Assembly: GCF_026319365.1 (NCBI RefSeq)
Contig: NZ_JAPDMS010000001.1
Span: forward strand, 994,456-1,058,455
Direction of reading: 5' to 3'
Source of the DNA: Methylophaga sp. OBS1
GTDB taxonomy: Bacteria; Pseudomonadota; Gammaproteobacteria; Nitrosococcales; Methylophagaceae
Length of the DNA: 64,000 bases
A program made the position numbers and the translations under genes. The notes beneath the pieces are model-generated. The model searched no databases. It was given only the letters and a program-made list of their open reading frames with translations, and was not told the origin of the DNA. Within the stretch, counting starts at the first letter, position 1, and each line of letters begins with the position of its first letter. Of the stretch, positions 27,760 to 35,882 are shown in pieces.

Positions 27760-28950
27760 ATGAGAGCAGAGAATTCCATTTATCTCGATTATATGGCATC
27801 AACGCCCGTCGATATTAGAGTGCGGCAGGTCATGCTTGAGTGTGATCAGCTTTTCTTCGCAAACCCGCATGCAACCCAGCACACATTAGGGCAGTTGTCT
27901 GCTTCAGCAGTTGAAAATGCTAGAGCAAAAATTGAATCGCTTATTGGGGCAAAAGAGGAGGAGGTGATCTTCACTTCTGGCGCGACAGAAGCTAATAACC
28001 ACGCTATCGCAAGCGTTTTATTCGATAAAGCAGGTAGTAACAGAAATATCGTCTTAATCAGTGCTATTGAGCATAAGTGCGTTAAAAATGCCGCTTACTT
28101 TTATGCTAGTAAACTGGGTTTTCATGTTGAAGAAATTCCTGTTCAAAGCAATGGCATTATTGATCTAGAGGCATACAAAGCAATGCTCTCAGACAGTGTG
28201 GCTTTGGTCTGCATTATGGCCGTAAACAATGAAATCGGTGTAATACAGGACATAAAGACAGTAGCTGAAATGGCTCACAATGTAGATGCTTTATTTCACT
28301 GTGATGCAGCTCAAGCACCCGAAACCATTGATATTGATGTCCAGGACTGGAATGTGGATACACTCAGTCTCTCTGGGCATAAAATCTATGGGCCCAAAGG
28401 TATCGGGGTTTTGTTTATCAAAAACACTTTGCAAGCTCAGTTACCACCATTGATACATGGGGGTGGACAACAAGGTGGCGCCCGCTCAGGCACAGTTCCC
28501 ACAGAACTCTGTGTGGGTATGGCTAAGGCATTGTCCTTAATAGTAGAGAATGCGGAGCTCAATCGAGCCAAATTAAGCACTTTGAAAGAAACTTTTATAG
28601 AAGAGCTCGGTAATTCGGGTATTGAATTTGTTCTCAATGGTGACCAGAAATACTGTCACCCTGGCAATATCAATGTGCAATTCAAACAAGTCAATGCACC
28701 AGAACTACTCGGTGCATTGCAGCCTGACATATCAGCATCAACAGGCTCTGCCTGTAATAGTGAAATGGTTCTACCATCACATGTTTTGAAAGCACTGGGC
28801 CTGACTGACGAAGAAGCGCTGTCTTCAATGCGTTTTAGCCTTGGGAGGCACACTGAGGAAGGACAGATTTTCGATGCGATCGAGATAATCAAAAAATGTT
28901 TCCACAATCTAACCTGTAGAAATCAACCAGGGGAAAACATCATTAAGTAG
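27760..28950 (+). CDS. Orphan cysteine desulfurase (NifS/IscS superfamily)
   Basis: This 396-residue PLP enzyme has the substrate and PLP motifs SGATEANNHAI, HCDAAQAPETI, the lysine in LSLSGHKIYGPKG, and the mobile-loop cysteine in STGSACNS. It would take sulfur from cysteine as an enzyme persulfide. No iscU, sufE, dnd, tus or thi partner lies nearby, so the acceptor is unknown. It could be a stand-alone sulfur donor or a remnant of a transferred island; the AT-rich composition allows the latter. The family call is firm, the pathway open. Confidence 0.88.
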   Translation: MRAENSIYLDYMASTPVDIRVRQVMLECDQLFFANPHATQHTLGQLSASAVENARAKIESLIGAKEEEVIFTSGATEANNHAIASVLFDKAGSNRNIVLISAIEHKCVKNAAYFYASKLGFHVEEIPVQSNGIIDLEAYKAMLSDSVALVCIMAVNNEIGVIQDIKTVAEMAHNVDALFHCDAAQAPETIDIDVQDWNVDTLSLSGHKIYGPKGIGVLFIKNTLQAQLPPLIHGGGQQGGARSGTVPTELCVGMAKALSLIVENAELNRAKLSTLKETFIEELGNSGIEFVLNGDQKYCHPGNINVQFKQVNAPELLGALQPDISASTGSACNSEMVLPSHVLKALGLTDEEALSSMRFSLGRHTEEGQIFDAIEIIKKCFHNLTCRNQPGENIIK

Positions 28951-29018
28951 TCATAATCAGTGACGCGAGTGTCGCATTCTGAATTTGAAATCTAGCTGGC
29001 TTGATAGTGTAAAACCGT

Positions 29019-29036
29019 CCAGATTTTAAATTCTGG
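29019..29036. repeat. Palindrome copy 1 (CCAGATTTTAAATTCTGG)
   Basis: An 18-bp palindrome with a single internal mismatch pair. It lies about 70 bp past the desulfurase stop. The same sequence with one change, followed by the same AAGC, recurs at 29308. Confidence 0.7.
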
Positions 29037-29266
29037 AAGCGCGAGTTATCTGCAGCACCTGAATCTCAATTTGTCATAACCTGAATGATACGAACCACAA
29101 AGAAAGCGTGGTTTGCGCTTTGTGTTTTTGCTTACGCTTAAGTTCGTATAATATATATTATGTTAAATTAAGTATTCAAGAATAATATCTGATAGATATG
29201 TAAGTGCTTACGATATGAAATCATCACTTCTCCACTTCAGGTGCTAAAAATCCAAAAAGCAGCAGT

Positions 29267-29284
29267 TCAGAATTTAATTTCTGA
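29267..29284. repeat. Palindrome copy 2 (TCAGAATTTAATTTCTGA)
   Basis: An 18-bp near-palindrome with one mismatch pair. It has the same architecture as copies 1 and 3 (CAGA, AT-rich core, TCTG) but a diverged core. Confidence 0.6.
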
Positions 29285-29307
29285 GGTGTTATCCCCGGTA
29301 AGCATCA

Positions 29308-29325
29308 CCAGATTTTAAATTCTGA
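29308..29325. repeat. Palindrome copy 3 (CCAGATTTTAAATTCTGA)
   Basis: Identical to copy 1 in 17 of 18 bases. It lies just beyond the terminator of the DUF5677-like gene. Confidence 0.7.
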
Positions 29326-29331
29326 AAGCAT

Positions 29332-29366
29332 AAAAAAAGCCCAACTGAAAATTTCAGTTGGGCCTT
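29332..29366 (-). terminator. Intrinsic terminator of the DUF5677-like gene
   Basis: The stem GCCCAACTGAAA/TTTCAGTTGGGC has a very short loop and a run of A on its left, which is a U-run on the minus transcript. It lies about 30 bp past the stop. Confidence 0.9.
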
Positions 29367-29392
29367 CAAAAGATAAGTACTAAAACTAAAAG

Positions 29393-30217
29393 TTATCGGT
29401 GTGAGACTTTCACCACGGTGTGTTTCCAGACATCCTGCGCTTTGTGTTTTATCGTTTCCAGGCTTTCAGATTGCTCTTCAGGTTGACGCTGAATTTTCAA
29501 CATGATTTCAATGCCGGCTATCAGGTAGTCTCCTGCCGTTAACATCAAGGTTGAGAGTTTGTCCTGATGGTCTGCTCGGGTGTTGATGCCAACAATCGCA
29601 TCACTGCGATCTTCGACTTCCAGATCCGCTTTCAAGGAATGCAGGTTACTGTGAACGCTCTCACTGAGTAACTGGTATGTCGTGCGGTACTCATTGAGTA
29701 GTCCTGCCAGTTCCGCTTTGATAAACACGTGGATATCATCGCGATCGTCTTCGTCAGCACTGTTGATAACGTTTTTGAGGTGGTTTATTTCCTCTTTTGT
29801 AAAGGTCGGTGTTTCCAACTGTTGGTTATACAGTCTGATCAAGACTTCCCTCCTCTGGTCATCATCGCCAACTGTCATGGCTTCCAGCAAATCATCGTGC
29901 TGATGGAATGCTACCAGATTAAACAACAGCTCCAGCATGCAACGGGCCATGATCTCTACCTGGTGAGTCATGCCACGTTCAGACATCAGAATAATCGACT
30001 GAAAATGTGACAGCATTCGCTGGAAATGCAGTGTCAGATACACCTCTTTCTCATCGTCCGGGTGAATGTGACAGTGATTCAGGACCGATTGCCCCAGCTT
30101 ATTGAGGTCTTTGCAAACGGTGTAGTAGCCGCTTTGCTTAATTTCCGTGGCAAAATCGCCATGGCAGCATTGTTCTGATAAAAAACCGACTTCTCTGAAG
30201 CTGGCGGCATCATTCAT
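29393..30217 (-). CDS. DUF5677-like hypothetical protein
   Basis: This 274-residue, mostly helical cytoplasmic protein has a central segment MARCMLELLFNLVAFHQHDDLLEAM, typical of DUF5677-type proteins, followed by an acidic ADEDDRDD stretch. No catalytic motif is clear. The family occurs sporadically in bacteria, often near defence or mobile genes, but nothing of that kind is next to it here. It is monocistronic, with its own strong terminator. The family call is tentative. Confidence 0.65.
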   Translation of the reverse strand: MNDAASFREVGFLSEQCCHGDFATEIKQSGYYTVCKDLNKLGQSVLNHCHIHPDDEKEVYLTLHFQRMLSHFQSIILMSERGMTHQVEIMARCMLELLFNLVAFHQHDDLLEAMTVGDDDQRREVLIRLYNQQLETPTFTKEEINHLKNVINSADEDDRDDIHVFIKAELAGLLNEYRTTYQLLSESVHSNLHSLKADLEVEDRSDAIVGINTRADHQDKLSTLMLTAGDYLIAGIEIMLKIQRQPEEQSESLETIKHKAQDVWKHTVVKVSHR

Positions 30218-30364
30218 ATTGTCTCCCCTTCTTCAAAATCAATAACTTCATCTTACTCTTTAAACACCGTGAGACAAACCGTCACCAGCATGCTGTCTGG
30301 TTTTGACAGTGATATTCAAATATGTCTAACTGGGAGTAGAATTAATTTGTAATAGGTGGAAACA

Positions 30365-30748
30365 ATGAGTTGGAGAGAAGACGGCAAAGAAAAAACCTAC
30401 ACGGATGAGGAAGTTGAAGCCAGACTGAAGCAGGAACTGCCTCACTGGTATCTTGAAAACGGCTGGATTCGTCGGAAATATAAAACCAGTAGTTGGAAAA
30501 GCACCTTGATGGTGGTCAATACGGTAGGTCATCTGGCTGAAGCAGCATTCCACCATCCGGACCTGACTGTGTCCTATGCCTTTGTCATTGTGAAACTGGT
30601 CAACCACGCTGCCAAAGGCATTACCGATAAAGATTTCGAACTGGCCAGGAAAATTGAAGAAGTGGTCATGTGGCAGCCGGGATTGGATGACGGGGCATTA
30701 ACAGGGACACCTGACGATCCCCGTTTCAAATACATCAAATACGATTAA
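30365..30748 (+). CDS. Pterin-4a-carbinolamine dehydratase (PCD/DCoH) family
   Basis: This protein of about 127 residues has the PCD fold and the active-site motif HHPDLTVSYAFVIVKLVNHAAKGIT (His-His-Pro and the second histidine are present). True PCD recycles oxidised tetrahydropterin for aromatic hydroxylases, but no such hydroxylase is nearby. The gene heads a four-gene operon with DUF6494, ferritin and DUF2237, so a pterin-linked role is uncertain. The ATG at 30365 has AGGTGG 5 nt upstream, better than an upstream GTG. Confidence 0.88.
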   Translation: MSWREDGKEKTYTDEEVEARLKQELPHWYLENGWIRRKYKTSSWKSTLMVVNTVGHLAEAAFHHPDLTVSYAFVIVKLVNHAAKGITDKDFELARKIEEVVMWQPGLDDGALTGTPDDPRFKYIKYD

Positions 30749-30767
30749 TGAGTGACGGAGCGATGCC

Positions 30768-30974
30768 ATGAACGATGAAATGCTCAATATGGATATACGC
30801 AAGTTCCTGAAGCAGGTCGGTGTCACCTCTCAACGTGAAATCGAACATGCGATTATCCGAGCGCTGGATAATGATGAACTCAATGGTATGGAAACCATTG
30901 AAGTCAAAATGACGCTGGATGTCCCCGCGCTGTCTATCAAGCATAAAGTGGATGGCACCATTCATCTGAGCTAA
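30768..30974 (+). CDS. DUF6494-family small protein
   Basis: This 68-residue acidic protein has the DUF6494 pattern: MDIRKFLKQVGVTSQREIEHAI, ETIEVKMTLDVPAL, IKHKVDGTIHL. The function is unknown. It lies 19 nt after the PCD gene and 17 nt before the ferritin gene. Confidence 0.8.
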   Translation: MNDEMLNMDIRKFLKQVGVTSQREIEHAIIRALDNDELNGMETIEVKMTLDVPALSIKHKVDGTIHLS

Positions 30975-30991
30975 ACCACGGGAGGTCTGAT

Positions 30992-31435
30992 ATGACTGAC
31001 CAGGCTTTAGACACTGATAAAGTAGTCAATTTACTCAATCAAATTCTTGAAACTGAACTGGCGGGTGTGGTTCGCTACACCCACTACTCTTTTATGGTCT
31101 ATGGTTACGGCCGTATCCCCATCGTATCCTGGATGCGAAGTCAGGCTGACGAGTCGCTTACTCATGCTCAGGAAGCCGGCGAACTCATCACCCACCTTGG
31201 TTACCATCCCTCGCTGGGGATTGGCACCCTGCTGGAATCACAGCAGCATGACATCGGCGCGATTCTCCATGAATCCCTCGAACATGAGCAGCTGTCGATT
31301 GAGAAATATCATGCCTTACTCAAACTGGTTGAAGGAAAAAGCGTGATGCTGGAAGAATATGCCCGGCAGAAAATCAGCGAAGAGGAAATGCATGTCGGTG
31401 AAGTCAGGAAAATGTTAAGGAAACCAGGTGATTAA
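30992..31435 (+). CDS. Bacterioferritin-like ferritin
   Basis: This 147-residue four-helix protein has diiron ligands visible in order: Glu in LETELAGVVRYTHY, Glu and His in ADESLTHAQE, Glu in ESLEHEQLSIEKYHALL, and Glu and His in ISEEEMHVGEV. It would oxidise and store iron. Bacterioferritin haem needs a methionine at the dimer interface (Met52 in E. coli), and I do not see an equivalent; the protein may be haem-free. GGGAGGT lies upstream. Its stop overlaps the next ATG (TAATG). Confidence 0.85.
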   Translation: MTDQALDTDKVVNLLNQILETELAGVVRYTHYSFMVYGYGRIPIVSWMRSQADESLTHAQEAGELITHLGYHPSLGIGTLLESQQHDIGAILHESLEHEQLSIEKYHALLKLVEGKSVMLEEYARQKISEEEMHVGEVRKMLRKPGD

Positions 31436-31812
31436 TGGATATCGATGAATCCTTGAATGTGTTTGGAGAACCGCTTCAGAGCTGTAGTGAAGAACCCTTG
31501 ACCGGCTTTTACCGTGATGGTTGCTGCAACACCAGTGATGCGGATTTTGGCCAGCACACTGTCTGTGTGCAGGTAAACCAGGCTTTTCTGGAATACTCAC
31601 GGTTCCGGGGCAATGATTTGACAACCCCCATGGATGAGTTCGGTTTTCCCGGGCTTAAGGAAGGTGATCGCTGGTGTCTTTGTGCGGCGCGCTGGCTGGA
31701 AGCTTATGAACACAATATGGCACCCCGCGTTTACCTGGCTGGTACCCATCAGCGGGCAACCGAAATTATTCCACTGGATTTGTTGAAAGCGTTTGCTGCT
31801 GATCTTAACTAG
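31435..31812 (+). CDS. DUF2237-family protein
   Basis: This 125-residue protein has the full DUF2237 pattern: SLNVFGEPLQSCS, PLTGFYRDGCCNTS, GQHTVCVQV, FLEYSRFRGNDLTTP and GDRWCLCAARWLEA. The several cysteines suggest redox or metal chemistry, which fits the ferritin beside it, but the activity is unknown. It starts inside the ferritin stop codon. Its last 8 bp overlap the convergent helicase gene. Confidence 0.87.
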   Translation: MDIDESLNVFGEPLQSCSEEPLTGFYRDGCCNTSDADFGQHTVCVQVNQAFLEYSRFRGNDLTTPMDEFGFPGLKEGDRWCLCAARWLEAYEHNMAPRVYLAGTHQRATEIIPLDLLKAFAADLN

Positions 31813-33733
31813 CGGGACTCAGTAATGCTTCGCTGAAAAATGCCTCGACATCATCAATACGCTGCGTTATGGGCATTGGCGGCAGGCTGCGCATAAAGAC
31901 TTTGCCATAGGGTTTGCTTAAAAACCGGGGATCACACAACACCAGTACGCCCGAATCCTGTTTATCACGAATCAGTCGGCCAATGCCCTGCTTCAGTTGG
32001 ATCACGGCTGAAGGTATCTGTATTGAACGGAAAGGATTACCACCCCGCTCCCGCAGATGATTAATCCGAGCTTCCAGTACCGGGTCGCCAGGCGAAGCAA
32101 AGGGAATTTTATCGATTAACACGCAGGATAAGGCTTCCCCTCTGACGTCCACCCCCTCCCAGAAGCTGTTTGTGCCCAGTAAAACCGCATTCCCGTGATC
32201 TCTGAATTCTGCCAACAGCTGGTTTTTGGCGCGGCTACCCTGCACTAGAATCGGATAATCCATATCCTGCAAAGCCTCGGCGACCTCATTCAAAGCCCGG
32301 TAACTGGTGAAAAGCAGAAAAGTCCGGCCCCGGCTGTGTTCGATGACCGAACGTGCAATCTCGGCAATATGCTGGTTATAACCATGATGCGAAGGCTCAA
32401 CCGGTATCGATGGCATATATAAAAGGCTCTGACGGGCATAATCAAATGGGCTCTGCCAACTGGCTGTGAGCGGATCTTCCAGGCCTAACTGCTGAATGAA
32501 GTTATTGAATTTGCCGGCTACGGTTAATGTGGCTGAGGTAAACACCCAGGCGCTGGGTTTCTCGGCGATCCATTGCTGAAAATGCTGACTGACTTCCTGC
32601 GGTGTGGCATGCAAGACAAAACTGTTGCCACGAATATCGAGCCATAGCACCAGATTGTCATCTTCGGCGTTATCACTGAATATTGATAAGCGATCAATTA
32701 AGTCCTGACTGCGTTCATAGCATTGTTCCAGTCCCCTGCTCCGTTCGCTGGCTGTTTCCAGCGTTTCCATCAGGGTTTCAACGCTGCTTATCAATGTCTC
32801 CAGTTGCTCCTTAACATCCGGAAAACGCTGCAGGCACTGATGCCACGGCAGACGTTGCTCACTATCAACCAAGCTCAGTTTAAACTGGTGCAAACGGTTT
32901 TCCAGTTTCTCAGCCGCTTGGCGGATACTGTCCATATCATTGGCTTCCAGCTCCATTTCCCTGATGCTGTCTCGGCTCAGCTCCTGCAACTGATGACTGC
33001 TGACCCGATGACCAAGAAACTGACTGGCAATTGCAGGTAACTGATGGGCTTCGTCAATAATAAAAGCATCTGCATCCGGCAACACCTCTCCCTGCCCAGA
33101 GGCCTTAAGCGCCATATCAGACATCAATAGATGATGATTGACGATCACGATATCCGCCTCCTGCGCCTTGCGCCGGGCCTCGACGATAAAACACTGGTCA
33201 TAATCCGGACACTGCTGGCCCAGGCAATTATCGACCGTCGAGGTCACTTTGGGCCATAACGGCGATTGCGCTTCCAGCAGATCGGTCTCACTCAAATCGC
33301 CGGAGTCGGTTTTACCTGACCACTCACGCAGTTCCTGCAGTACATGTTGATTCAGGGCTGAACTGGGCTCTGTTTCAGCCAGAGACAATCGGTAATGGCA
33401 CAAATAATTACTGCGACCTTTGAGTAAAGCGGCTTTTAAAGGCACAGACAACACTTCACGCAGTTTCGGCAAATCCTTTTTAAACAACTGATCCTGAAGG
33501 TTTTTAGTGCCAGTTGAGATAAAGATTTTTTGACCCGACAATATGGCCGGTGCCAGATAGGCATAAGTTTTACCGGTGCCTGTGCCGGCCTCAGCAATCA
33601 GCATGTCCTGGTTGCTCAGTGCCTCACTGACCTTTTCTGCCATCTCGATTTGTTGCTGCCTGGGTTGATACCCCTCGATATGTTTCGATATCAGGCCATC
33701 AACTTCGAATAACTGCGTTAACTCAGTCAGCAT
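31805..33733 (-). CDS. DinG/YoaA-family iron-sulfur DNA helicase
   Basis: This 642-residue XPD-like SF2 helicase has Walker A AEAGTGTGKTYAYLAP (about 45-60), FeS-cluster cysteines in SNYLCHYR and NCLGQQCPDYDQC, the DEAH box IDEAHQL, and motif VI KQGIGRLIRDKQD. It would unwind damaged or structured DNA from 5' to 3'. By size it is closer to YoaA than to DinG (716). Its ATG directly follows the stop of the GIDE gene, so it is the last gene of the lemA operon. Confidence 0.92.
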   Translation of the reverse strand: MLTELTQLFEVDGLISKHIEGYQPRQQQIEMAEKVSEALSNQDMLIAEAGTGTGKTYAYLAPAILSGQKIFISTGTKNLQDQLFKKDLPKLREVLSVPLKAALLKGRSNYLCHYRLSLAETEPSSALNQHVLQELREWSGKTDSGDLSETDLLEAQSPLWPKVTSTVDNCLGQQCPDYDQCFIVEARRKAQEADIVIVNHHLLMSDMALKASGQGEVLPDADAFIIDEAHQLPAIASQFLGHRVSSHQLQELSRDSIREMELEANDMDSIRQAAEKLENRLHQFKLSLVDSEQRLPWHQCLQRFPDVKEQLETLISSVETLMETLETASERSRGLEQCYERSQDLIDRLSIFSDNAEDDNLVLWLDIRGNSFVLHATPQEVSQHFQQWIAEKPSAWVFTSATLTVAGKFNNFIQQLGLEDPLTASWQSPFDYARQSLLYMPSIPVEPSHHGYNQHIAEIARSVIEHSRGRTFLLFTSYRALNEVAEALQDMDYPILVQGSRAKNQLLAEFRDHGNAVLLGTNSFWEGVDVRGEALSCVLIDKIPFASPGDPVLEARINHLRERGGNPFRSIQIPSAVIQLKQGIGRLIRDKQDSGVLVLCDPRFLSKPYGKVFMRSLPPMPITQRIDDVEAFFSEALLSPAS

Positions 33734-34639
33734 TTAGACGCCCATGCGCTGGTTAAAAGCCCATACCAACGCAGTACCCAGACAGAAAAAAAGGATCAGA
33801 CTACCCATCGCTGCCAGTTGATATCGCCTGACTAGGCGCTGTTCTGGTTCGACGGAAAGAATGAAATGTTGATATCGATTCGGGCTCTGTTTGATCACAC
33901 TCAATTGTGTATTTCGACGCTTATCCCGTTCTCTTTTAATTTGCTCAGAAGCGTTGTGCCTGACTTTATCCCATTCATTGAGACTGATTTGGCCGTCACC
34001 ATCAGTATCGTAGTCCTGAATCAGTAAATCCGGATTCTGTTTCCAGTGACGGAGTAACTGTGTAACTTCCCTTCTGAAGCTTTCCGGCTCTGATTCGGAA
34101 AATGATTGATGCCAGCCAATCGCATACAAAGGTTGACCAGCGAGAATCAGTTTTTCTTTAAACCGCCGCCGTTGAGCCAAGTCATCTCCATACCATCGGC
34201 GGTTGTAATTCGTAATGACCTCGGCAGACTCGGGATCAATGACGCAGTCGCCCGTTTCATCTCTTAACAGAAACAGATCATCGCTGGTTTCAGCTTTGAC
34301 CACATGCCAGCGACTACTTCGTCTTCCACTGCTGTCATAATGACTGCGGCGCTCTTCGATAGTGTAGTGATACCAAACACATTCTTTTAACGACACCGGA
34401 GACCGGATTACGGGTCCCTCCATGGCTACGGCTTGACCTGACAGTTCTATGTGTCCCTGTGGTGCCGATCGAACTTTAGCGGTGGGGATGTTCGAAATCA
34501 GACGTGCTCGACGGTAATCTGCAAACATTTTCCAAAATGCAAACAGTGCGAAGACCAGACCGAGCATAACGCCAACCCAGAACCAATTCGGATCTGCCGT
34601 TTTGATTACCCTGGATAATGAAGCCAGAAAATCCTGCAT
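33734..34639 (-). CDS. GIDE-domain membrane protein with an EF-hand
   Basis: This 301-residue protein has an N-terminal TM helix (about 20-38), a GIDE-like domain (GHIELSGQAVAMEGPVIRSPVSLKECVWYHYTIEE) and a C-terminal TM helix (about 275-295). Between them is a canonical calcium EF-hand, DYDTDGDGQISLNEW. Bacterial GIDE proteins often neighbour LemA. The added EF-hand suggests calcium-dependent membrane behaviour, as inference. It begins directly after the lemA stop and ends directly before the helicase start. Confidence 0.83.
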   Translation of the reverse strand: MQDFLASLSRVIKTADPNWFWVGVMLGLVFALFAFWKMFADYRRARLISNIPTAKVRSAPQGHIELSGQAVAMEGPVIRSPVSLKECVWYHYTIEERRSHYDSSGRRSSRWHVVKAETSDDLFLLRDETGDCVIDPESAEVITNYNRRWYGDDLAQRRRFKEKLILAGQPLYAIGWHQSFSESEPESFRREVTQLLRHWKQNPDLLIQDYDTDGDGQISLNEWDKVRHNASEQIKRERDKRRNTQLSVIKQSPNRYQHFILSVEPEQRLVRRYQLAAMGSLILFFCLGTALVWAFNQRMGV

Positions 34640-35215
34640 TTACTGTTCAAACAGGCCGCGCAAATTGACATCAGCAGTCTCTTCCGCACTGAACTCCAAC
34701 AGCGTAAAAGCTTTAAAGTTAAACAGCCGCGCAATAATCACATCCGGGAACTGTTCAATGCGGACATTGTTGATGTTGACACTCTCGTTATAATACTCGC
34801 GGCGGTCAGCAATCGCGTTCTCCAGTCCGGTAATACGTGCCTGCAGATGCTGGAAGGTTTCGTCAGCTTTCAGTTCCGGATAGGCTTCAGCCAAGGCGAA
34901 CAGGTTACCCAGTCCCAATCTTAAAGCCCCCTCAGCCTGACCCAGTTGCGCGACATCGCCTTGTTGCTGCGCATTAGCGACAGAGGAACGTGCCAGCATC
35001 ACTTTTTCCAGGGTTTCCTGCTCGTATTGCATGTATTGGCGACAGGTTTCGACCAGTTTAGGCAACTCGTCATGACGTTGTTTGAGCAAGACATCAATAT
35101 TGGACCAGGCTTTACTGACATTGTGCTTAAGACTGACCAGGTTGTTATAGATAATGACTATATAGACCAGCAGAACCGCAACCAGCCCCCAGAAAATAAA
35201 CTCGCCTACACTCAT
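34640..35215 (-). CDS. lemA: LemA-family protein
   Basis: This 191-residue protein has an N-terminal TM helix (about 4-24) and the LemA helical domain: YNNLVSLKHNVSKAWSNIDVLLKQRHDELPKLV, then L-A-E-A-Y-P-E-L-K-A, then R-R-E-Y-Y-N-E-S-V and L-F-N-F-K-A. LemA proteins are topologically unusual membrane proteins of unknown activity, often paired with GIDE or TPM proteins, as here. Confidence 0.92.
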   Translation of the reverse strand: MSVGEFIFWGLVAVLLVYIVIIYNNLVSLKHNVSKAWSNIDVLLKQRHDELPKLVETCRQYMQYEQETLEKVMLARSSVANAQQQGDVAQLGQAEGALRLGLGNLFALAEAYPELKADETFQHLQARITGLENAIADRREYYNESVNINNVRIEQFPDVIIARLFNFKAFTLLEFSAEETADVNLRGLFEQ

Positions 35216-35227
35216 CGTCGCTCCTTG

Positions 35228-35764
35228 TTATGTTTCCTGGTTATCCCAGAGTTCCTGTTCTGGCCCGTTTTCACGCGTCCAGACCCGGTTGCCGATAATT
35301 TTAAACTGTGCGATTGACATAGCGCCGCGTTTTTTACGGGCACTGTCCGGTTTGCTCTCCATCGCTGCGGCTATCGCCTCACGACTGGCTTCGAAGATTT
35401 CGTCCGCTTCGTATTCTTCATCAAATAGGACCAGCACGGCAAAATCCCAGTCCTGATCCGGGTTGAGCTGACCAATTCTGGGGCTGGAGCGGGTATTTTC
35501 GAAAATGGCGCGACCTTTGATGATAAATTTTTTGTCTTTGCGCTCTCCAGACAGACCCAATGCGTCTATTGGACTACCGGGGTCATCAACTAAAGAGAGA
35601 TTGAGCGCTTTGGCAGCATCAAACCGGGCGATTTCACCGGTCACAGGTAAGGTACTGCCAGTAGTCTGGCGATATTTTGCTGCCAGCTGCCGGGTTTCAT
35701 GCATCAATTTATCTATGGAGTACAGTTCCATATCTACCTGGGTGGAGTGTGTCATGAGGCTCAT
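35228..35764 (-). CDS. Conserved protein of unknown function upstream of lemA
   Basis: This cytoplasmic protein of about 178 residues reads from MSLMTHSTQVD. The likely core begins at MELYSIDKLMHETRQLAAKYRQ, an ATG at 35731 with CAGGTAG upstream, so the true start may be there. Motifs include TGEIARFDAAKALNLSLVDDP and QDWDFAVLVLFDEEYEADEIFEASR. It somewhat resembles DUF6998-like proteins, but I am not sure. It ends 12 nt before lemA, so it probably leads that operon. A TATAAT-like box lies just upstream, next to the fae-like terminator. Confidence 0.65.
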   Translation of the reverse strand: MSLMTHSTQVDMELYSIDKLMHETRQLAAKYRQTTGSTLPVTGEIARFDAAKALNLSLVDDPGSPIDALGLSGERKDKKFIIKGRAIFENTRSSPRIGQLNPDQDWDFAVLVLFDEEYEADEIFEASREAIAAAMESKPDSARKKRGAMSIAQFKIIGNRVWTRENGPEQELWDNQET

Positions 35765-35773
35765 TATACATGG

Positions 35774-35812
35774 CAAAAAAAACGGTCCACCCACTGTCGT
35801 AGACGGACCGTT
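35774..35812 (-). terminator. Intrinsic terminator of the Fae-like gene
   Basis: AACGGTCC (35781-35788) pairs with GGACCGTT (35805-35812) across a 16-nt loop. The A-run at 35775-35782 gives a U-run on the minus transcript. It closes the Fae-like gene. Confidence 0.82.
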
Positions 35813-35882
35813 AATTGTGCGAGGCTGTGAATCAATCCTCTTTATGACAGACCACAGCTAAATAACTGAGTTTCATGTTATT

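Larger units (their letters stand above)
28951..29392. other. AT-rich intergenic region with three related palindromes
   Basis: This 442-bp gap has no gene I can support. It holds three copies of an 18-bp near-palindrome (listed separately) and, at its right end, the terminator of the leftward DUF5677-like gene. The centre (about 29150-29220) is very AT-rich. Confidence 0.5.

Noticed and set aside
27760..28950. DndA of a DNA phosphorothioation system
   Set aside because: The desulfurase family fits, but no dndB-E or restriction genes are nearby.
28951..29392. CRISPR array
   Set aside because: Only three imperfect palindromes with unequal spacing (231 and 24 bp between them) and no cas genes.
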